A DNA stretch of 64,000 nucleotides from Locusta migratoria (GCA_026315105.1 CM048748.1:477799150-477863149), one strand, 5' to 3'; numbered from the stretch's first letter, positions 10,501 to 22,340 are shown. Program-made: numbers and translations. The notes: generated by a model not told the origin, from the letters alone.

Positions 10501-11760
10501 GATTAAAAAAAAGCGCTGGTGACTCCCGTTTATAAGAAAGGATAGAGAACTGACCCACACAAGTACAGGCCAATATCGTTGACATCAGTTTCATGTACAA
10601 TTTTTGAGCATATTCTCAGTTCGAATATAGTAAATTTCCTTGAAACGGAAAAGCTTCTTTCTATGAATCAGCACGGGTTTAGGAAACATAGTTCATGTGA
10701 AACTCAGCTTGCCCTTTTCTTCAAATGACATCTTGCGAGCCATGGATGAAGGGCAACAGGCGGATTGTGTTTTCCTCGACTTCAAAAAGGCGTTCGACGC
10801 GGTGCCATGCTGCAGACTGCTAACGAAGATACGAGCTTATGGATCAGGTTCACAGATTTGTAACTGGCTGGAAGACTTCCGGTGTGCCTGAGGCGAGTGT
10901 GATAGGACCGCTATTATTTCTATCTATATAAATGATCTGATGGACAGAGTAACTTGTAATTTGCGGCTGTTTGCTGTTGTTGCTGTGGTGTATGGGAAGG
11001 TGTCGTCTTTGACTGTGATATCATACAGGATGACTTGGACAAAATTTCTAGTTGGAGCGAAGAATGGCAGCTAGCTCTTAATGTAGAAAAATGTAAGGTG
11101 ATGCGCATGAATGGGGAAAACAATCCCATAATGTTCGAATACATCATTAGTAGTGAGCTTCTTGATGCTGTCGCGTCGTTCAAATATCTAGGCGTAACAT
11201 TGCAGAGCGATATGAAATGGAACGAACATGTAAGGACAGTTGTGAGTAAGGCAGAGAGCCGACTTCGGTTTATTGTGAGAATTTTGGGAAGATGTACTTC
11301 ACCTGTAAAGGAGACAGCGTACAAAACGCTTGTATTGCTTGGGACCCGCAGCAGATCAGTTTAAAGGAAGACATAGAGGCAGTTCAGAGGCGAGCAGCTA
11401 GATTTGTTACTGATAATTTTGACCAATGCGCGAGTGTCACGGAAATGCTCCGGCAACTCAATTGGGGATCGCTGGAAGAAAGACGACGTTCTTTTCGTGA
11501 ATTTCTGATGAGGAAATTTAGAGGGCCGGGATTTGAAGCTGAGTGTAGTACGATCTTGCTGCCGCCTACTTACATTTCGCGTAAAGATCACAAAGACAAG
11601 ATAAGAGAAATTAGGGCTCGTACTGAGGCATATAGGCATTCTTTTTTTCCTCGTTCTATTTGGGAGTGGAATATGAAAGGAAATGCCTAGTAGTGGTACA
11701 GTGTACTCTTCGCCACGTACCTTACGGTGAATTGCGGAGTATGTATGTAGATGTAGATTA
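10500..11760 (+). pseudogene. CR1-like LINE, 3' half of reverse transcriptase ORF and tail
   Basis: Translated pieces follow the order of a CR1/L2-type RT. VFLDFKKAFDAVP (RT motif with catalytic aspartate) lies in 10,697-10,891. DLDKISSWSEEWQLALNVEKCK and FKYLGVTL are in 11,035-11,364. The C-terminal IEAVQRRAARFV region is in 11,292-11,690. The YADD region is damaged between the first two pieces. Three frames are needed, so it is dead. The tail at 11,690-11,755 (GCGGAGTATGTATGTAGATG) is the usual 3' end of this family. Its relative at 32,900-34,215 is on the minus strand. Confidence 0.8.
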
Positions 11761-12525
11761 TATCCAAAAACGCGTTAGCTGTTAGCGCATCTTCAGACTG
11801 GAAACAGACAAATGTTTTATTACAGTCCATGTACCTGGGGGGAAGCGAATCTGCCAAATTTTGAAATGTCAGAACTTACTTGGGTGAAGATGGAACCAGA
11901 GAATTATTTAAAGCTGTGGTAGAAGTAGCCTCATTTGTGTTCTGTCATTGTGCTCCTGCAATGAGGTAAACGTACAAAGTACGTAACGGCTATTTGAAGT
12001 AGAATAAGTAGAGTTTTTATTGTCTGTGTACATAGGAACTAAAAACTCCGTCCACCACGCTTCGAAACGACCCTCAGCTACCGACTGGCCGAGGTGCGGC
12101 GCTCCGCCGCAAAGCGCCAGGGGGCGCGGCACGGGGACAGGGAGGCAGGCGTCTTCCTGGGTCTTCCCGTGTCTGTCTGCGCCGGCCGCTTAGTCGGGAC
12201 CGCTGCGGCTGAGTAAAGGAGCGCCTCCCCTACCACCAACAACTGTCCGCACATCCGGGCGGTTGCTCACGGAACAAACATTCACAAGTTGTACGACAAT
12301 GCACTAGAAATTCTGAATTTGTGTTCTGGACTGCAGCGTACGCCAGTGCCAGTATTCCCAATATCCGTCAACACGTCCTCTTTTACTGATGTAGTTGTCG
12401 TGATACAACTGTAGCTCCAGATTGTGCTACTCCTGAACGACGATTCGTTGAAGACATCTCAGACTGGCTGGTGTGTCTTCTCGTCCACAAACAGCCAGCC
12501 CATCCCAAGGGCCGATTCAGAGATT
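11760..12525. other. unassigned, locally GC-rich sequence
   Basis: A GC-rich patch lies at about 12,040-12,260. I see no convincing frame or repeat pair. Short open frames here look like chance. Confidence 0.4.
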
Positions 12526-12526
12526 C

Positions 12527-12715
12527 GGGGGGGGGGGGGGGCGAAAAGAGAGAGAGAGAGAGAGAGAGAAGGAAGAGAGAGAGAACGAAGGGAGAGAGAG
12601 AGAGAAAGATAGATAGATAGAAATAGAGAGAGAGAACGAAGAAAGACAGAAGGGAGAGAGAACGAAGAGAGAGGGAGAGAAGGAAGGGAGATACAGAGAG
12701 AGAAAGAGGAAGGGA
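12527..12715. repeat. poly-G run followed by degenerate (GA)n tract
   Basis: About 15 G residues at 12,527-12,541 are followed by about 170 bp of GA-rich simple sequence with interspersed AAGG and GATA units. An apparent open frame through it encodes only Arg-Glu repeats and is an artefact. Confidence 0.9.
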
Positions 12716-12719
12716 TTCA

Positions 12720-13770
12720 GGGAAAGAATTTCATCATTAGGATAATTAACTTCTACTTACGGGCAGCCATGTAATTCTGAGTTTAAAATGAAAAATCCCT
12801 GTAATTAACCTAACGAAATTTAACTTTTTGTGTTATGCTTACAGTTAATTGCTCTTTTTTGACAATAATTTACGATAAAAATAAATAAAAGTTGTTTATT
12901 GTTTCTTGATTACTTCGAAGATGAATGAGCTACTGTGTATGTTTCACTCATTTCTAAATAAAGGATTTCAAGAATATTATAGGCCAGCGTACAGGCTGGC
13001 GCATTAAGGTGTTTTCCCATAAACAGTTTTTCTCTCTGGATTATTTTTCTAGCCACTAGGAGACAGTACTGCCACCCATTATAAACAGTTTTATTTCAAG
13101 CTACACAATTTTAATCTGTCACGAAGTTTCAAGTATAATTTTGTTGATCGTGAAAGCTTTCTTGGAAACTTATCTCGTTTTGCGTAGCAAGTTTACAAAG
13201 CGTGAAGAAGAAATTGATTCAGTGCAACGCAAACACAGGAAATTTGATTTTAGGTTTTGATGGAATATCAAACATAGCGCGATATAATCAAAATATCCGT
13301 TGGACACTATAGACCGGTAGTATACCCGTGGATATTTTGATTATCAAATACGCCGGGAGAAATTCAAGAATCACATTAGCGCGATATATTTACTGGCTCT
13401 TTGCTTCTGATCCATTATTGGGCAACCTCTTAGGATACGCTGTATTTCCAATGTTGCATAGTTTGGTATGGCACAGCTACTCCGGATACTCTACTGTTTG
13501 TCCATGGTAAGCTGACGATTCGTGCGCTGGCTGTAGTAGCAGCAGGAAGCGTGTATCATGGCTGCCGGGGGCCGAGCATCAGCGAGCAGAAGGCAGCGTC
13601 GCAGTGTTCGTTACGTTACCCGCGTCTGGGACAGCGTAACGTTGACAGCGCTCCGAAATAAATAGGTGTCCTTCATGTGGTGCAGATGTTTTCTGCTGCA
13701 GATATCACCAGGTAAAATCGTCGTCATCTAATTACCGCAGCACTACTAATTTCACATGGCGTCGTCTATA
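12720..13770. other. unassigned sequence
   Basis: Both strands were read. I see no gene, RNA or repeat boundary that I can support. Confidence 0.4.
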
Positions 13771-13776
13771 TGGGAA

Positions 13777-13975
13777 TTATTTCTTAAGCAATCGATAGGA
13801 TGAAAAATCACAAAAAGAGTGGCGTTGGTTGCATCGCGATGTGTCAACTACATCCAGAGAAACTGCGAAGCGAAGTTGACGTTAGAAACACATGAGGCGA
13901 GGTGCAAGCGCGTGTCCGAGGCTCAAGTGAGGCTCGCGGTTTTTATCTTATCGATTGCTTAAGAATACATTTGGG
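13777..13975. repeat. short inverted repeat (foldback)
   Basis: CTTAAGCAATCGATAGGATG near 13,785-13,805 is mirrored by CTTATCGATTGCTTAAG near 13,948-13,964. The arms are about 35 bp with a spacer of about 130 bp. It could be the ends of a small MITE. No target duplication was identified. Confidence 0.5.
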
Positions 13976-13979
13976 ATAT

Positions 13980-14560
13980 CCATTTAAAAAACGTAAGTTT
14001 GTGTTGAAAATAATATTACTTCACATTTTAGTGTCTCATAGTACCTACTTTCATAAGCCTCTGCCGTAAGTTCATGACCGTAAAAATCGGTTTTCAATAT
14101 CTCTTGTAGTTTCAGAGATATCTGGGACGAACAGTTGAGTGGAACACCCTGTATAGGAGAGTTATATTTAAATAAAGAAATAAAAATTGTAGATACGACT
14201 TTCATCAAGTAATAAACGGCTGCAGAATATCTTCAGTGCCAGTGACTACGTGGGTGTGACAGTTTTGGCAGCTAATGGATACTAAGTGCTACTCACTCGT
14301 TAGTAATATTGACTTCTGAACATTCGGAATACTTTGTATTCTAGGCTGCGTAAAAAACCCTTAGCGATTTTAGTGAAGTACGTGAAGAAACAGTCGCTAC
14401 GCACATTCAATCATAGCATTCTCATTGGCTCTCTCAACACCAGTGCCTTCGACGTCGACCATTCACGGCGCCGCTACCAACATCTGCGCGTCAACGAGAA
14501 CCTGTGACGCGTGAGCTAGTAGGTGAGACTTGTACCTGCCGTGGAGCAGACAGGGAGCGC
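13980..14560. other. unassigned sequence
   Basis: No supported feature. The segment is AT-rich with short frames only. Confidence 0.4.
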
Positions 14561-14569
14561 GGCCAGCCT

Positions 14570-14890
14570 CAGCATCTCAGACACACTGTCCAGCGAATGC
14601 AGCACGGCGGTCACTGGTGGTCTCCTGGTGTTTTGGGGTGGCATTATGTGGGCCACCGTCCGCTACTGCAGGTCGTAGGACGCAATAAAATGGCTAAACG
14701 GTACAGGAACGGTATCCTACCACCTACACTGCAACCAAATCGGCAGACTTTCGCTGAGAGATTCGTCTCAACGGATGACAATCCTCGTGCCCATCGTGTG
14801 ACGCATTCTTTCACTATTATTATTTTGCAAGATTAGAATGGTCAGCATTTTCCCCACGTGTCAACCCTCTCTAAAATGACTGGAATACAT
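14570..14890 (+). pseudogene. Tc1/mariner-like transposase fragment (second family)
   Basis: The frame at 14,504-14,836 contains a pattern resembling the central DDE region of Tc1-like transposases: HGGHWWSPGVLGWHYVGHRP, then a stretch ending STDDNPRAHRV. That stretch matches the usual DNARPH region containing the second catalytic aspartate. It differs from the Tc1-like copies at 2.5-6.2 kb and 15.7 kb. N and C termini are missing and no inverted repeats were found, so it is a relic. Confidence 0.6.
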
Positions 14891-15226
14891 GGGGAAGGGC
14901 CAGGGGCGGAAACAGAAATTTTTCTGGGAGGGGCACAAGGCTGGCGAGCGAGGAGGGTGAACATGTCATTAAAGGCTTCGTGAGAGTAATTACTACAGTC
15001 ATTGTCACATAAGACTCCTGTAGGAAACACACAAAATATATTTGAAAGCCATAGTTGCTTCTTAGAAAAAAAAAAAAACTTTTTATATGCTTCCATCTAA
15101 CTACCAACGCACTATTAGTTTCTGCTCACAATGGATTCATTTTGAAATGCCCATGTTCAGACAAATATTGTAATTTTCAGTCACATTAAACACTGTAAAT
15201 TTTCTAAATAAAAACAACCAGAGGAT

Positions 15227-15338
15227 TTAGAGCTTGAATGCCCCGTGTTCAGGTGTGGGCACACTTGTTTCATCCTTCATCATCATAAAGGATGAAGCAC
15301 GTGCCCACAGCTGAACACAGGGCATTGAGGCTCTGAAT
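15227..15338. repeat. compact 112-nt hairpin
   Basis: Arms at 15,227-15,278 and 15,287-15,338 pair over about 50 bp with few mismatches (for example GTTCAGGTGTGGGCAC against GTGCCCACAGCTGAAC). The loop is about 8 nt. The size is like a microRNA precursor or a minimal MITE. Nothing shows expression. Confidence 0.7.
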
Positions 15339-15654
15339 TTCATTTCATATGTAACTGTATCTGAGCTACGCGTAATACTCCAGTCTAAATTCCAAATTAA
15401 AGTTTACTAACTAGGACGATGTTTGCAATGACGTCACTGGCGGCCGGGACCCACACATTGGTAATTGTCTCGCAAACGGCTCGTGTGCGGACCTCTGTTT
15501 GCTGGGACATTTTTGCTTCTCTTATCGCGTGCTTTCAACCTTGTAACTTTGAGCCATCCTTTTATGTAATTTTCAACGGTAAGTGCCTACATATTAACTT
15601 AAGCAAGTTCATTGTCACTTGTCTCCAAAACTCTGGGTGATGCAGGCAGTGTAC

Positions 15655-16115
15655 TTGAGTGCACTATGCGATCTTCGGGACTCCCCCAAAGGCAGACGTT
15701 TCTCATGTGGGGTGCATTGTGCCGCCACCTACTGCCAGATACTCCAGAAGTCACTTTAGACATCGTGAGAGAGCAGCACGGGGCTCTCCGTGGAAGTCAC
15801 GGCCTTGGAATGTGGTCATAACAGGTGGTGTCACTTGTGTCAGAAGTCCTTACGCGAGATTTCCACATTCCTAAACATGCCTAGGTCCACTGATTCAGCT
15901 GTGACAGTGAAGTGGAAACATGAAGGGACGCGTATAGCGCGAAAGCGCATAGGCAGACCTCGTCTGTTGAGTGACGGAGACCTGCGACACTTGAAGAGTG
16001 TAGTACACTGTAAAAGGCAGACCATCACCCAGGACTCCAAACTGCACAAGCATCCACTCCACGTACTATGACAGCTAGGCGGAAGGTGAAGAAACGTGGA
16101 TGTCATGGTCGAAAT
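15655..16115 (+). pseudogene. Tc1-like transposon 5' end with transposase N terminus
   Basis: This is the plus-strand relative of the element at 5,255-6,205. The frame at 15,790-16,071 shows STDSAVTVKWKHEGTRIARK and RIGRPRLLSDGDLRHLK, the Tc1 paired-like helix-turn-helix and GRPR hinge. Upstream noncoding sequence, including GCCGCCACCTACTGCCAGAT, also matches. It ends at about 16,115 before the catalytic domain. It is truncated and diverged. Confidence 0.75.
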
Positions 16116-16344
16116 GTTGTTTTTGTAGATCTTCATTGCCTTTATTCCAGTACTATGCAGTTGGTCGTAATCACCTAAAATGATGGTGATGCAGCACTTT
16201 ATTTTGATGTGTGTAGTTCGAGATGCACGGCAGTATCCTAACGAGGATCGTCATCACACAAAACAGTACTGGAACTCAACTTGCCACGTTCTATACAATG
16301 TAACTATAAACAGTTTTCCAGTCCATGGTCTGGCTCATACTGCA

Positions 16345-16615
16345 ACCAGTGAAATTTAAATTTCAAGTAAAAACAGTCTTTATTAATTACGAATGACGCG
16401 TTTCGCCCTCACAGTAGGGCATTATCAGTTTATCTGCATGACAAACATTACACAAGAAGTACTACCACAGCTCCCTGTTTCACTACTTTAAATGTTGTAG
16501 TAATTCTTGCGTGACGTTTGTCATGCAGATAAACTGATGATGACCTGGTGTTAGGGCGTAGCGAGTCATTGGTAATTAATAACACCATTTGTAACCAAGA
16601 CTGTGTTCACTTGAA
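16345..16615. mobile_element. foldback element (MITE-like), ~95-bp arms
   Basis: The left arm (about 16,355-16,455) and right arm (about 16,505-16,615) are inverted copies sharing AGTTTATCTGCATGACAAAC. The internal GACGCGTTTCGCCCTCACAGTAG block is mirrored imperfectly. No ORF is present. Element ends are approximate because no duplication could be fixed. Confidence 0.65.
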
Positions 16616-16980
16616 ATTACAATGTAACGGACAGTGTATCGCTGTCACTTACAGTGTATGTATTTTGAGATTATAATAGGACAGCTGTTACAACTATTTC
16701 GTTGTCAAAGTTCCTAATCACATACCGACATTTTATAACTTTTGCGATCAAAAAGTTTTGGTAAGGTGAGTTGAAATTGAATGACACCGAAGTAGTTATG
16801 AATAAAGTAGCACCGTGTTATTGGCTCACAAAAAAAAAGCCAATTTCACATGTAACCTTTAGCAAAGAAGTGACCAATTCATATTCTGAGCTAAATAACC
16901 TATCTACACGTAAATTATCATGAATGCGCAGTTGCTAGCTATATTAAATTACTGATATTCTTGCACATAGTGACCACCCC

Positions 16981-17261
16981 GACTGCAGCGGACTCTTCGT
17001 TGCACGTCTCCCGCCACACCCAAATCTCCATTCGCCACGCTGTCTCTTTCCTATATCACAGCTTATATGTTCTGGAATGCTCGCAGCCACAATACTGTAT
17101 TCTGTCTCGATACCTCATGGTCTGTTCTCCCCGATGCGGGATACAGTATTGTGGCTGCGAGCATTACAGAACAAATAGGCTGTGGTAATAGGAAAGAGAC
17201 AGCGTGGCGAATGGATATTTGCGTGTGGCGGAAGACGTGCAGGAAAGAGTCTTCTGCAGTC
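16981..17261. repeat. long near-perfect hairpin, ~125-bp arms
   Basis: Arms at 16,981-17,104 and 17,137-17,261 are reverse complements over nearly their whole length with only scattered mismatches. They start GACTGCAG and end CTGCAGTC, and the core CGCAGCCACAATACTGTAT is identical. The loop is only about 32 nt. It could be a small foldback transposon. If transcribed it would form a long double-stranded RNA. No open frame spans it meaningfully. Confidence 0.85.
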
Positions 17262-17277
17262 GGGCTGGTCAGTGTCT

Positions 17278-17400
17278 CCTCGGTGGCGGAATGGTCAACG
17301 CGTCTGCCTAGTAAGGAGGATACCGCGTTCGAATCACGGCCGGGTACTAATTTTCATTCGACACACTTTGGTATTACATCTAAACCTAGTACAGTAAAGC
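17278..17400 (+). repeat. tRNA-like SINE head
   Basis: GGTGGCGGAATGGTCAACGC (A-box-like) and GCGTTCGAATCACGG (B-box-like) form a tRNA-like head at 17,279-17,352. An acceptor stem is not formed by the flanks, so it is not a tRNA gene. It sits directly beside the hairpin at 16,981-17,261. Its 3' extent is uncertain. Confidence 0.6.
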
Positions 17401-17639
17401 CATAAGCGATCGCAAATTGCAATTTATTTCAATAAATTCTTTGTTTCACGTGCGAGTGAAAGCGATGGGAGCGAGCTGAGGCGGCCGCGCGGATGCACTA
17501 TGGGACTACTCGCTGGGTTTTCCAGACGCTTCCCTGCCGCCGCAAAGCAGGAAGCGTGGAGCGGCTCACTGTGGCCGTACCCTCAGAGCGCAGGCGACAA
17601 TAACAGCCTTACACATCTTGATGACAGTGTCTTCTTCCT

Positions 17640-18036
17640 CTCTTTGTCTTCAGCCCTTCTCCCGCACATGCAGGGTCGGCTTTGTTATTGCAGATTTGGC
17701 CTGTTAGTATTGTCGGGGAGGCCGGATGCCCTGCCCTGCCCTGCCGCCACCCCCTGTCTCCCCGGGAGGAAATGTGTACCCCAAATGTCTGCGTATAGTG
17801 TTAAATGTGTGGAAGTGTGAAGCGTTATGAAATGTCTGCGAAAGGTGTAACTGATGCGGGATTCGGGGGCCACCAGTATTCACCTAGGGGATGTGAAAAC
17901 CGCCTAAAAACCACATCCAGGCCTGCCTGGCACTCCGATCCCCTTCGTTAATCTGCCGGGTGGATTCGAACCGGGGCCGGTACACCTTCCCGTCTCGGAA
18001 AGCAGTGCGTTAGATCACACGGCTACCCGAGCGGGT
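17640..18036 (-). mobile_element. tRNA-derived SINE (family 3)
   Basis: On the minus strand a head with GCTCGGGTAGCCGTGTGATC (A-box) and CGGTTCGAATCCACC (B-box) is at 17,948-18,036. A body containing GGTTTTTAGGCGGTTTTCAC and a long 3' part follow. This pattern is familiar from orthopteran genomes (recalled). The 3' end is approximate, and no target duplication was found. Confidence 0.7.
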
Positions 18037-18039
18037 ATC

Positions 18040-19099
18040 ATGATGACAGTGTCATCCCAAGCAAAGTGCTCTTTTTCAACTCTTTGAGAGTATGGCTATT
18101 GAGTGCACTTCTTATATCCCATAAAACTAAAATTCACATGGACTCCGTTTTGGTGAATCAAAATGGCACGTAACTATCGCTTCATCATTTAAACGTCGTA
18201 GTAGTGTTGTAGGCGAAGTGCCGGTGTGTGTTGTTGCATTCTGTAGCTTGATTTAAACGTACGTTTTCTAGATTTCAGTATACCTATTAGAATATCTAGT
18301 TTGAGGAAAAGACTTGTCCATTACTTAACTTTGTATGAAATGTGCACCACATTCTTGTTTCGGTATTCTCTAGAGGGTCTTGATGTAAATCATACACATT
18401 CCCATAATTTCCTAGTCGACTTTTAAATTTTATTATGTAGCCCAACAAACTCAGTTACCATTTATTAAAACAGAAATGATATTTCCGAGATTATTGGTAT
18501 GCGATATCGAGTTTTTATCGGTATCAACAACAGTATTTTGATTGAATTGTATTTTCCAGGATATATCTACAGAGAGTCAGCCTGGGATTGTGGTTAATGC
18601 TGTGAACACACTGAGCAATGATTTCCTCGGACTTTCTTGCAAGACCCCATCTAAACAGTGCAGTTAATTTGCCAGTAAGCGGCACTCGAGAGACAGTTCA
18701 ATATGAGCGTGTAAAATACAAGTGCCCCTTTAAAGATATGGAAGACAGAGACCATTTTTTTATGTACTGAGTGACAAAGACATGTGCATCAGGTATAACA
18801 GCTGTTGGTTTAACGTTTATTTTTTGTATCCGTTTAACGAGTATCAACTTATCACTATATTTCTGGCTCTGTTCAGTACCTCTTCATTAATTACGTTATT
18901 TACCCATTTAATTTTCAGCATCTACCTCTAGCACCACATATTAGAAGCTTATATCCTCCTTTCTTATGAATTCCTTATCGTCCACATTTGACTCTTGTAC
19001 AGTCGAGACAAACGCATTCAAAAGGAACTTTATAACATGTAAATTAATGTTGGATATCAACAAATTTCGTTTCTTCAGAATTGCTTTTCTTTCCATATC

Positions 19100-19100
<1 letters not shown>
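18040..19100. other. unassigned sequence
   Basis: No supported coding or repeat feature. The segment is AT-rich. Confidence 0.4.

Positions 19101-19105
<5 letters not shown>

Positions 19106-19169
<64 letters not shown>
19106..19169. repeat. (TA)32 microsatellite
   Basis: An uninterrupted TA dinucleotide run of 64 bp. An open frame through it (Ile-Tyr repeats) is an artefact. Confidence 0.95.
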
Positions 19170-19171
<2 letters not shown>

Positions 19172-19896
19172 CTTCGACGCTCAGAAGTTATTACACAACT
19201 CCATAACAAAATACATCTACTAATATCATTCTCTCATTACCTAATCTAATTCCTTCAGCATAGCCCTATTCGTTTCGACTTCATTCCATTAATTATCAGC
19301 AGTTTTTCGATTCGTAGCTCTTATTATTTCAGTGTTTGCAGTAGAATATTCTGGATATGAGGTTCGACTGATGTGCAAAACACAGTTTTTACTTTACGCC
19401 AAAGCATGCTTCAGCATTTATTTATTTATTTATTGCTGTGAAAATCAAAATACATTGATTTTAGTAGTATAATATGAGTAAATTTACGCCTAAAATTCGT
19501 ACATCTTATAACTATGATCGTGTAGGACTCCTTCTACATAATTTTACCATGTTAGCGTTGTCATCTGCAACCAAATAATCTATTTGAACCCTGTGAAGAT
19601 TTAGAAGCCTATTTCTTGTGTGAAAACACAAGTTGTATTAATGGGGTGTTTTGATCATCAGCCTGTCGTCGATTACTTGCCGTTCTCTTTGGCGTACACT
19701 TACTCTTCCGCCTTTTAGTGGGCAACACACAAGCAACGCACACATTCTGCGGACTAGTTTCTTCACGATCACTTCCCAGTTGCGCAAATTCGACTGTGAC
19801 ACTCTGTTGAGATGCGTTCCGATCTGTCGGTCTTCACTTGTTCTCCAGTGGAGCGGCGGTAGATTTTAAATTTGTTTATTTTTTCTCTCTGCTTAT

Positions 19897-19961
19897 GTGT
19901 GTGTCTCTCTCTCTCTCGCTCTCTCTGTGTGTGTGTGTGTGTGTGGGGGGGGGGGGGGGTG
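19897..19961. repeat. compound (CT)n(GT)n(G)n simple repeat
   Basis: CT, GT and G runs follow one another inside the 3' part of the Penelope-like copy 1. Confidence 0.9.
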
Positions 19962-20017
19962 AGACTGTGGTATGGGTCGTAGCTGAATTTTAATATTTTT
20001 AAGTCTGTTTATATTTT

Positions 20018-20137
20018 GGTTGGGTGGTGGTTGTGGGCTATTAGGTGGTCTGCAGATGTACTATGGGAACAGACATTGGTTGGGTGGTGGTTGTGGGCTA
20101 TTAGGTGGTCTGCAGATGTACTATGGTAACAGACATT
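20018..20137. repeat. 60-bp tandem duplication
   Basis: A 60-bp unit starting GGTTGGGTGGTGGTTGTGG occurs twice head to tail at 20,018-20,077 and 20,078-20,137, with a single visible difference. The near identity indicates a recent slippage or unequal exchange. Confidence 0.9.
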
Positions 20138-20770
20138 TTAGTGCTCTAAAATCTATTGAATATCTGGTTTTGAAATACCTACAAGCTTGCCCAGTGTCTG
20201 GTCTGTTGAATTTGTATGTTGGTGTTAACGGTGTTCTGAGTATCTTCAGTACTGTGTTGTCCGTCCTGTATCCTATTTGGTTTCCGTGATTTCTTAATAT
20301 GTTGCTACCTGTGAACTATTTTGTTGTTGTAGGTGTGTATGTGCCGTTCATTTCTACCTGTGTGTTGCGCAGTTGTGTCTTGTTTGTGATCCTTGTCAGT
20401 GTGTTCTCCAATAGTCCAGTGTGCAAGAGCCTTCTTCATTATTCTTCTTGTGGGATATTTTTTGGTTTAGTCCGTCTATTAAATGAGTGTCATAGCTATT
20501 CTCCAATGCTACTTGTTTTATTGTGTTAAGTTCTTGCATGTAGTTTTCTTTGCTGATGCGTGTTCTGTTTAGTTTGCTGAGCAAGAATATGAAGGTGGCC
20601 TGTTTGTGAATTGATAAATGCTATATGGGTGGTACTCGTAGTGGTTAGTTTTCTGATTATTGTGAATTCATGGGTGTAGGTTACTCTTTTCATAGTGAAA
20701 TCAAGAGATCTCAGTGTATTGTCTGTTTCTGTTTCCAATGTGAAATGCATTTTTAGATGTACATTGTTTA

Positions 20771-20909
20771 TTTCATTGTGAAGCTATTTTTATGTGTGTG
20801 TGTTTGTGGTGCATTGATTAAACATATTATTTCGTCTATATTTCATTGTGAAGCTATTTTTATGTGTGTGTGTTTGTGGTGCATTGATTAAACATATTAT
20901 TTCGTCTAC
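20771..20909. repeat. 70-bp tandem duplication inside the Penelope RT
   Basis: The unit starting TTTCATTGTGAAGC is repeated at 20,771-20,840 and 20,841-20,909. It duplicates part of the reverse-transcriptase palm next to the YVDE box, giving a repeated CLINAPQTHTHKN peptide. Confidence 0.9.
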
Positions 20910-21391
20910 ATAGCGGTGCCATCGGATGGCTTTGCATTTCATTGGTTGTATTATGTGGCCTAAAATTTTATTTTCTACGTTGTTCATGAATATGTTAGCC
21001 GAAGGCCGCTAATCGGTGATCGGTTCCTGTTGGCACACAACCAAAGTGTTTCTAGAACACAAAGTAAATTTCTACTGTTATGGCCCATAGAATGGTTTCT
21101 ATTCCATCAATGTGTGTGTCTAATGTGTTTCCCTGCTGTCTTAATCTGTCTGTAGGTGTGCTTGAGCTGTTTTGGTAAGGATTTAGTGTGGCTGCCTTTT
21201 GGTATCCTGCGTCATTCTTTTTATGTTGCTTTTTAGGAGTATGTTTTTGGTACTTGCAAACGCGAGCATTGTAATTGTTGGGAATCGTAAGAATTATGAG
21301 TATTTCGCCGTTAAGCCGGGCATTGTTCAGCAAGCTCTACAATAAATAGAAGAACATCTCAATGAAGCTTCAGAAGACGACCATCAACACA

Positions 21392-21584
21392 GCCGCGGTG
21401 GAGTATCAGAGCGGTCTAAAGCGTCTCGCTGCGGAGCGCGCGGTTGCTCACCGTGGAGGTTCGAGTCCTCCCTGGGGTATGGGTGTGTGTTTTGTCCTTA
21501 GGTTAGTTTATCTAGGTTTAAGTAGTTTGTAAGCTACGGACTGATGACCACGCAGTTTGGTCCGATAGATTTACAAACATTTGA
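21392..21584 (+). mobile_element. tRNA-derived SINE (family 2), second copy
   Basis: It matches the copy at 327-525: tRNA-like head (GAGCGGTCTAAAGCGTCTCG, GGTTCGAGTCC), the GACTGATGACCACGCAGTTT block and the tail. A perfect 12-bp duplication, ACCATCAACACA, lies at 21,380-21,391 and 21,585-21,596, so it is a full insertion. Confidence 0.9.
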
Positions 21585-21599
21585 ACCATCAACACACAC

Positions 21600-21844
21600 A
21601 ATGTAACAAAAATTGTCTAGCCTGTAATGTAATTCCAGACTATACAAAAAAAACTCTGTGAATTGCATGTCGTTTGTACCAATGAAAGTGAGACGAAAGA
21701 CAGGGATTATTTGGTTAAAACAAGAAATTAGGGAACTATATGCTAAAAGAAGTCACAAAACCATGAAAATACATAGGATAGCCAACAAATTCAAAAGACC
21801 TGCTCAATTTTGAACAAAAAAGTGCGAGGGATAACTCACATCGC

Positions 21845-21879
<35 letters not shown>

Positions 21880-22340
21880 GAAATTCAAGGAAAGCCAAAC
21901 AGGAAACTCGACAAAATTATAATCCACATATACACAACCACAGGACACAATCGCCACAAACAGAAACATTACTTCCATGCCAGAATTAACTACCTGACTG
22001 ACATAAATCTCACCAAAAAGAAAATAAAAAACTACTAGAAAAAAAGGCCAAAACACAATATAAACACAGAACTGAAGAAGACCTCATAACAGAATAGGGA
22101 CATTATTAGAAACGAACAAGAAAAAATGAGAACACCAAATTTTAATGCAAACTTAACAACAGAATAAGAAGCTGCAGAAATAACACAGGTAATCGAAATA
22201 CATGTAACCATCACAAACTGTGAAACGGTTCTGAATGTACATTCCATTTTATTCATCATAAACGTGGAGAAAATCAGTTATTTATAAATTGTTCTCTCAT
22301 CACACAACGCTAAATGGAATGAAAAGTGCGTGGGTGAATA
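21600..22340. other. unassigned A-rich sequence with poly-A run
   Basis: A 32-bp A run lies at 21,846-21,877. The plus strand is A-rich with Lys/Asn-rich broken frames. Base composition and position between the two Penelope-like copies suggest a degraded 5' part of the same family, but I found no motif to prove it. Confidence 0.3.

Larger units (their letters stand above)
19620..21345 (-). pseudogene. Penelope-like element, copy 1 (broken)
   Basis: The minus strand carries, in order, a frame ending DRLRQQGNTLDTHIDG (21,052-21,333), then KAIRWHRYVDEIICLI (20,790-20,987), where YVDE stands for the usual YVDD catalytic box. TLRSLDFTMKRVTYTHEF (20,526-20,750) and LIDGLNQKI (20,396-20,584) follow. 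The noncoding 3' end (about 19,620-19,900) matches that of copy 2 at about 25,980-26,190, including CCACTGGAGAACAAGTGAAG. Both the family order and the pairing support a Penelope-like retroelement. Most of the GIY-YIG endonuclease region is deleted here. Two internal tandem duplications (about 60 and 70 bp) and several stops disable it. Confidence 0.7.

Noticed and set aside
12546..12715. Arg-Glu rich open frame and similar Ile-Tyr frames in TA runs
   Set aside because: They are produced by microsatellites with no stop codons in some frames, not by coding sequence.
17279..17352. Possible functional tRNA genes here and at 28,424, 43,280, 58,682 and 59,075
   Set aside because: A- and B-box-like segments exist, but acceptor stems do not pair and each is part of a dispersed repeat.
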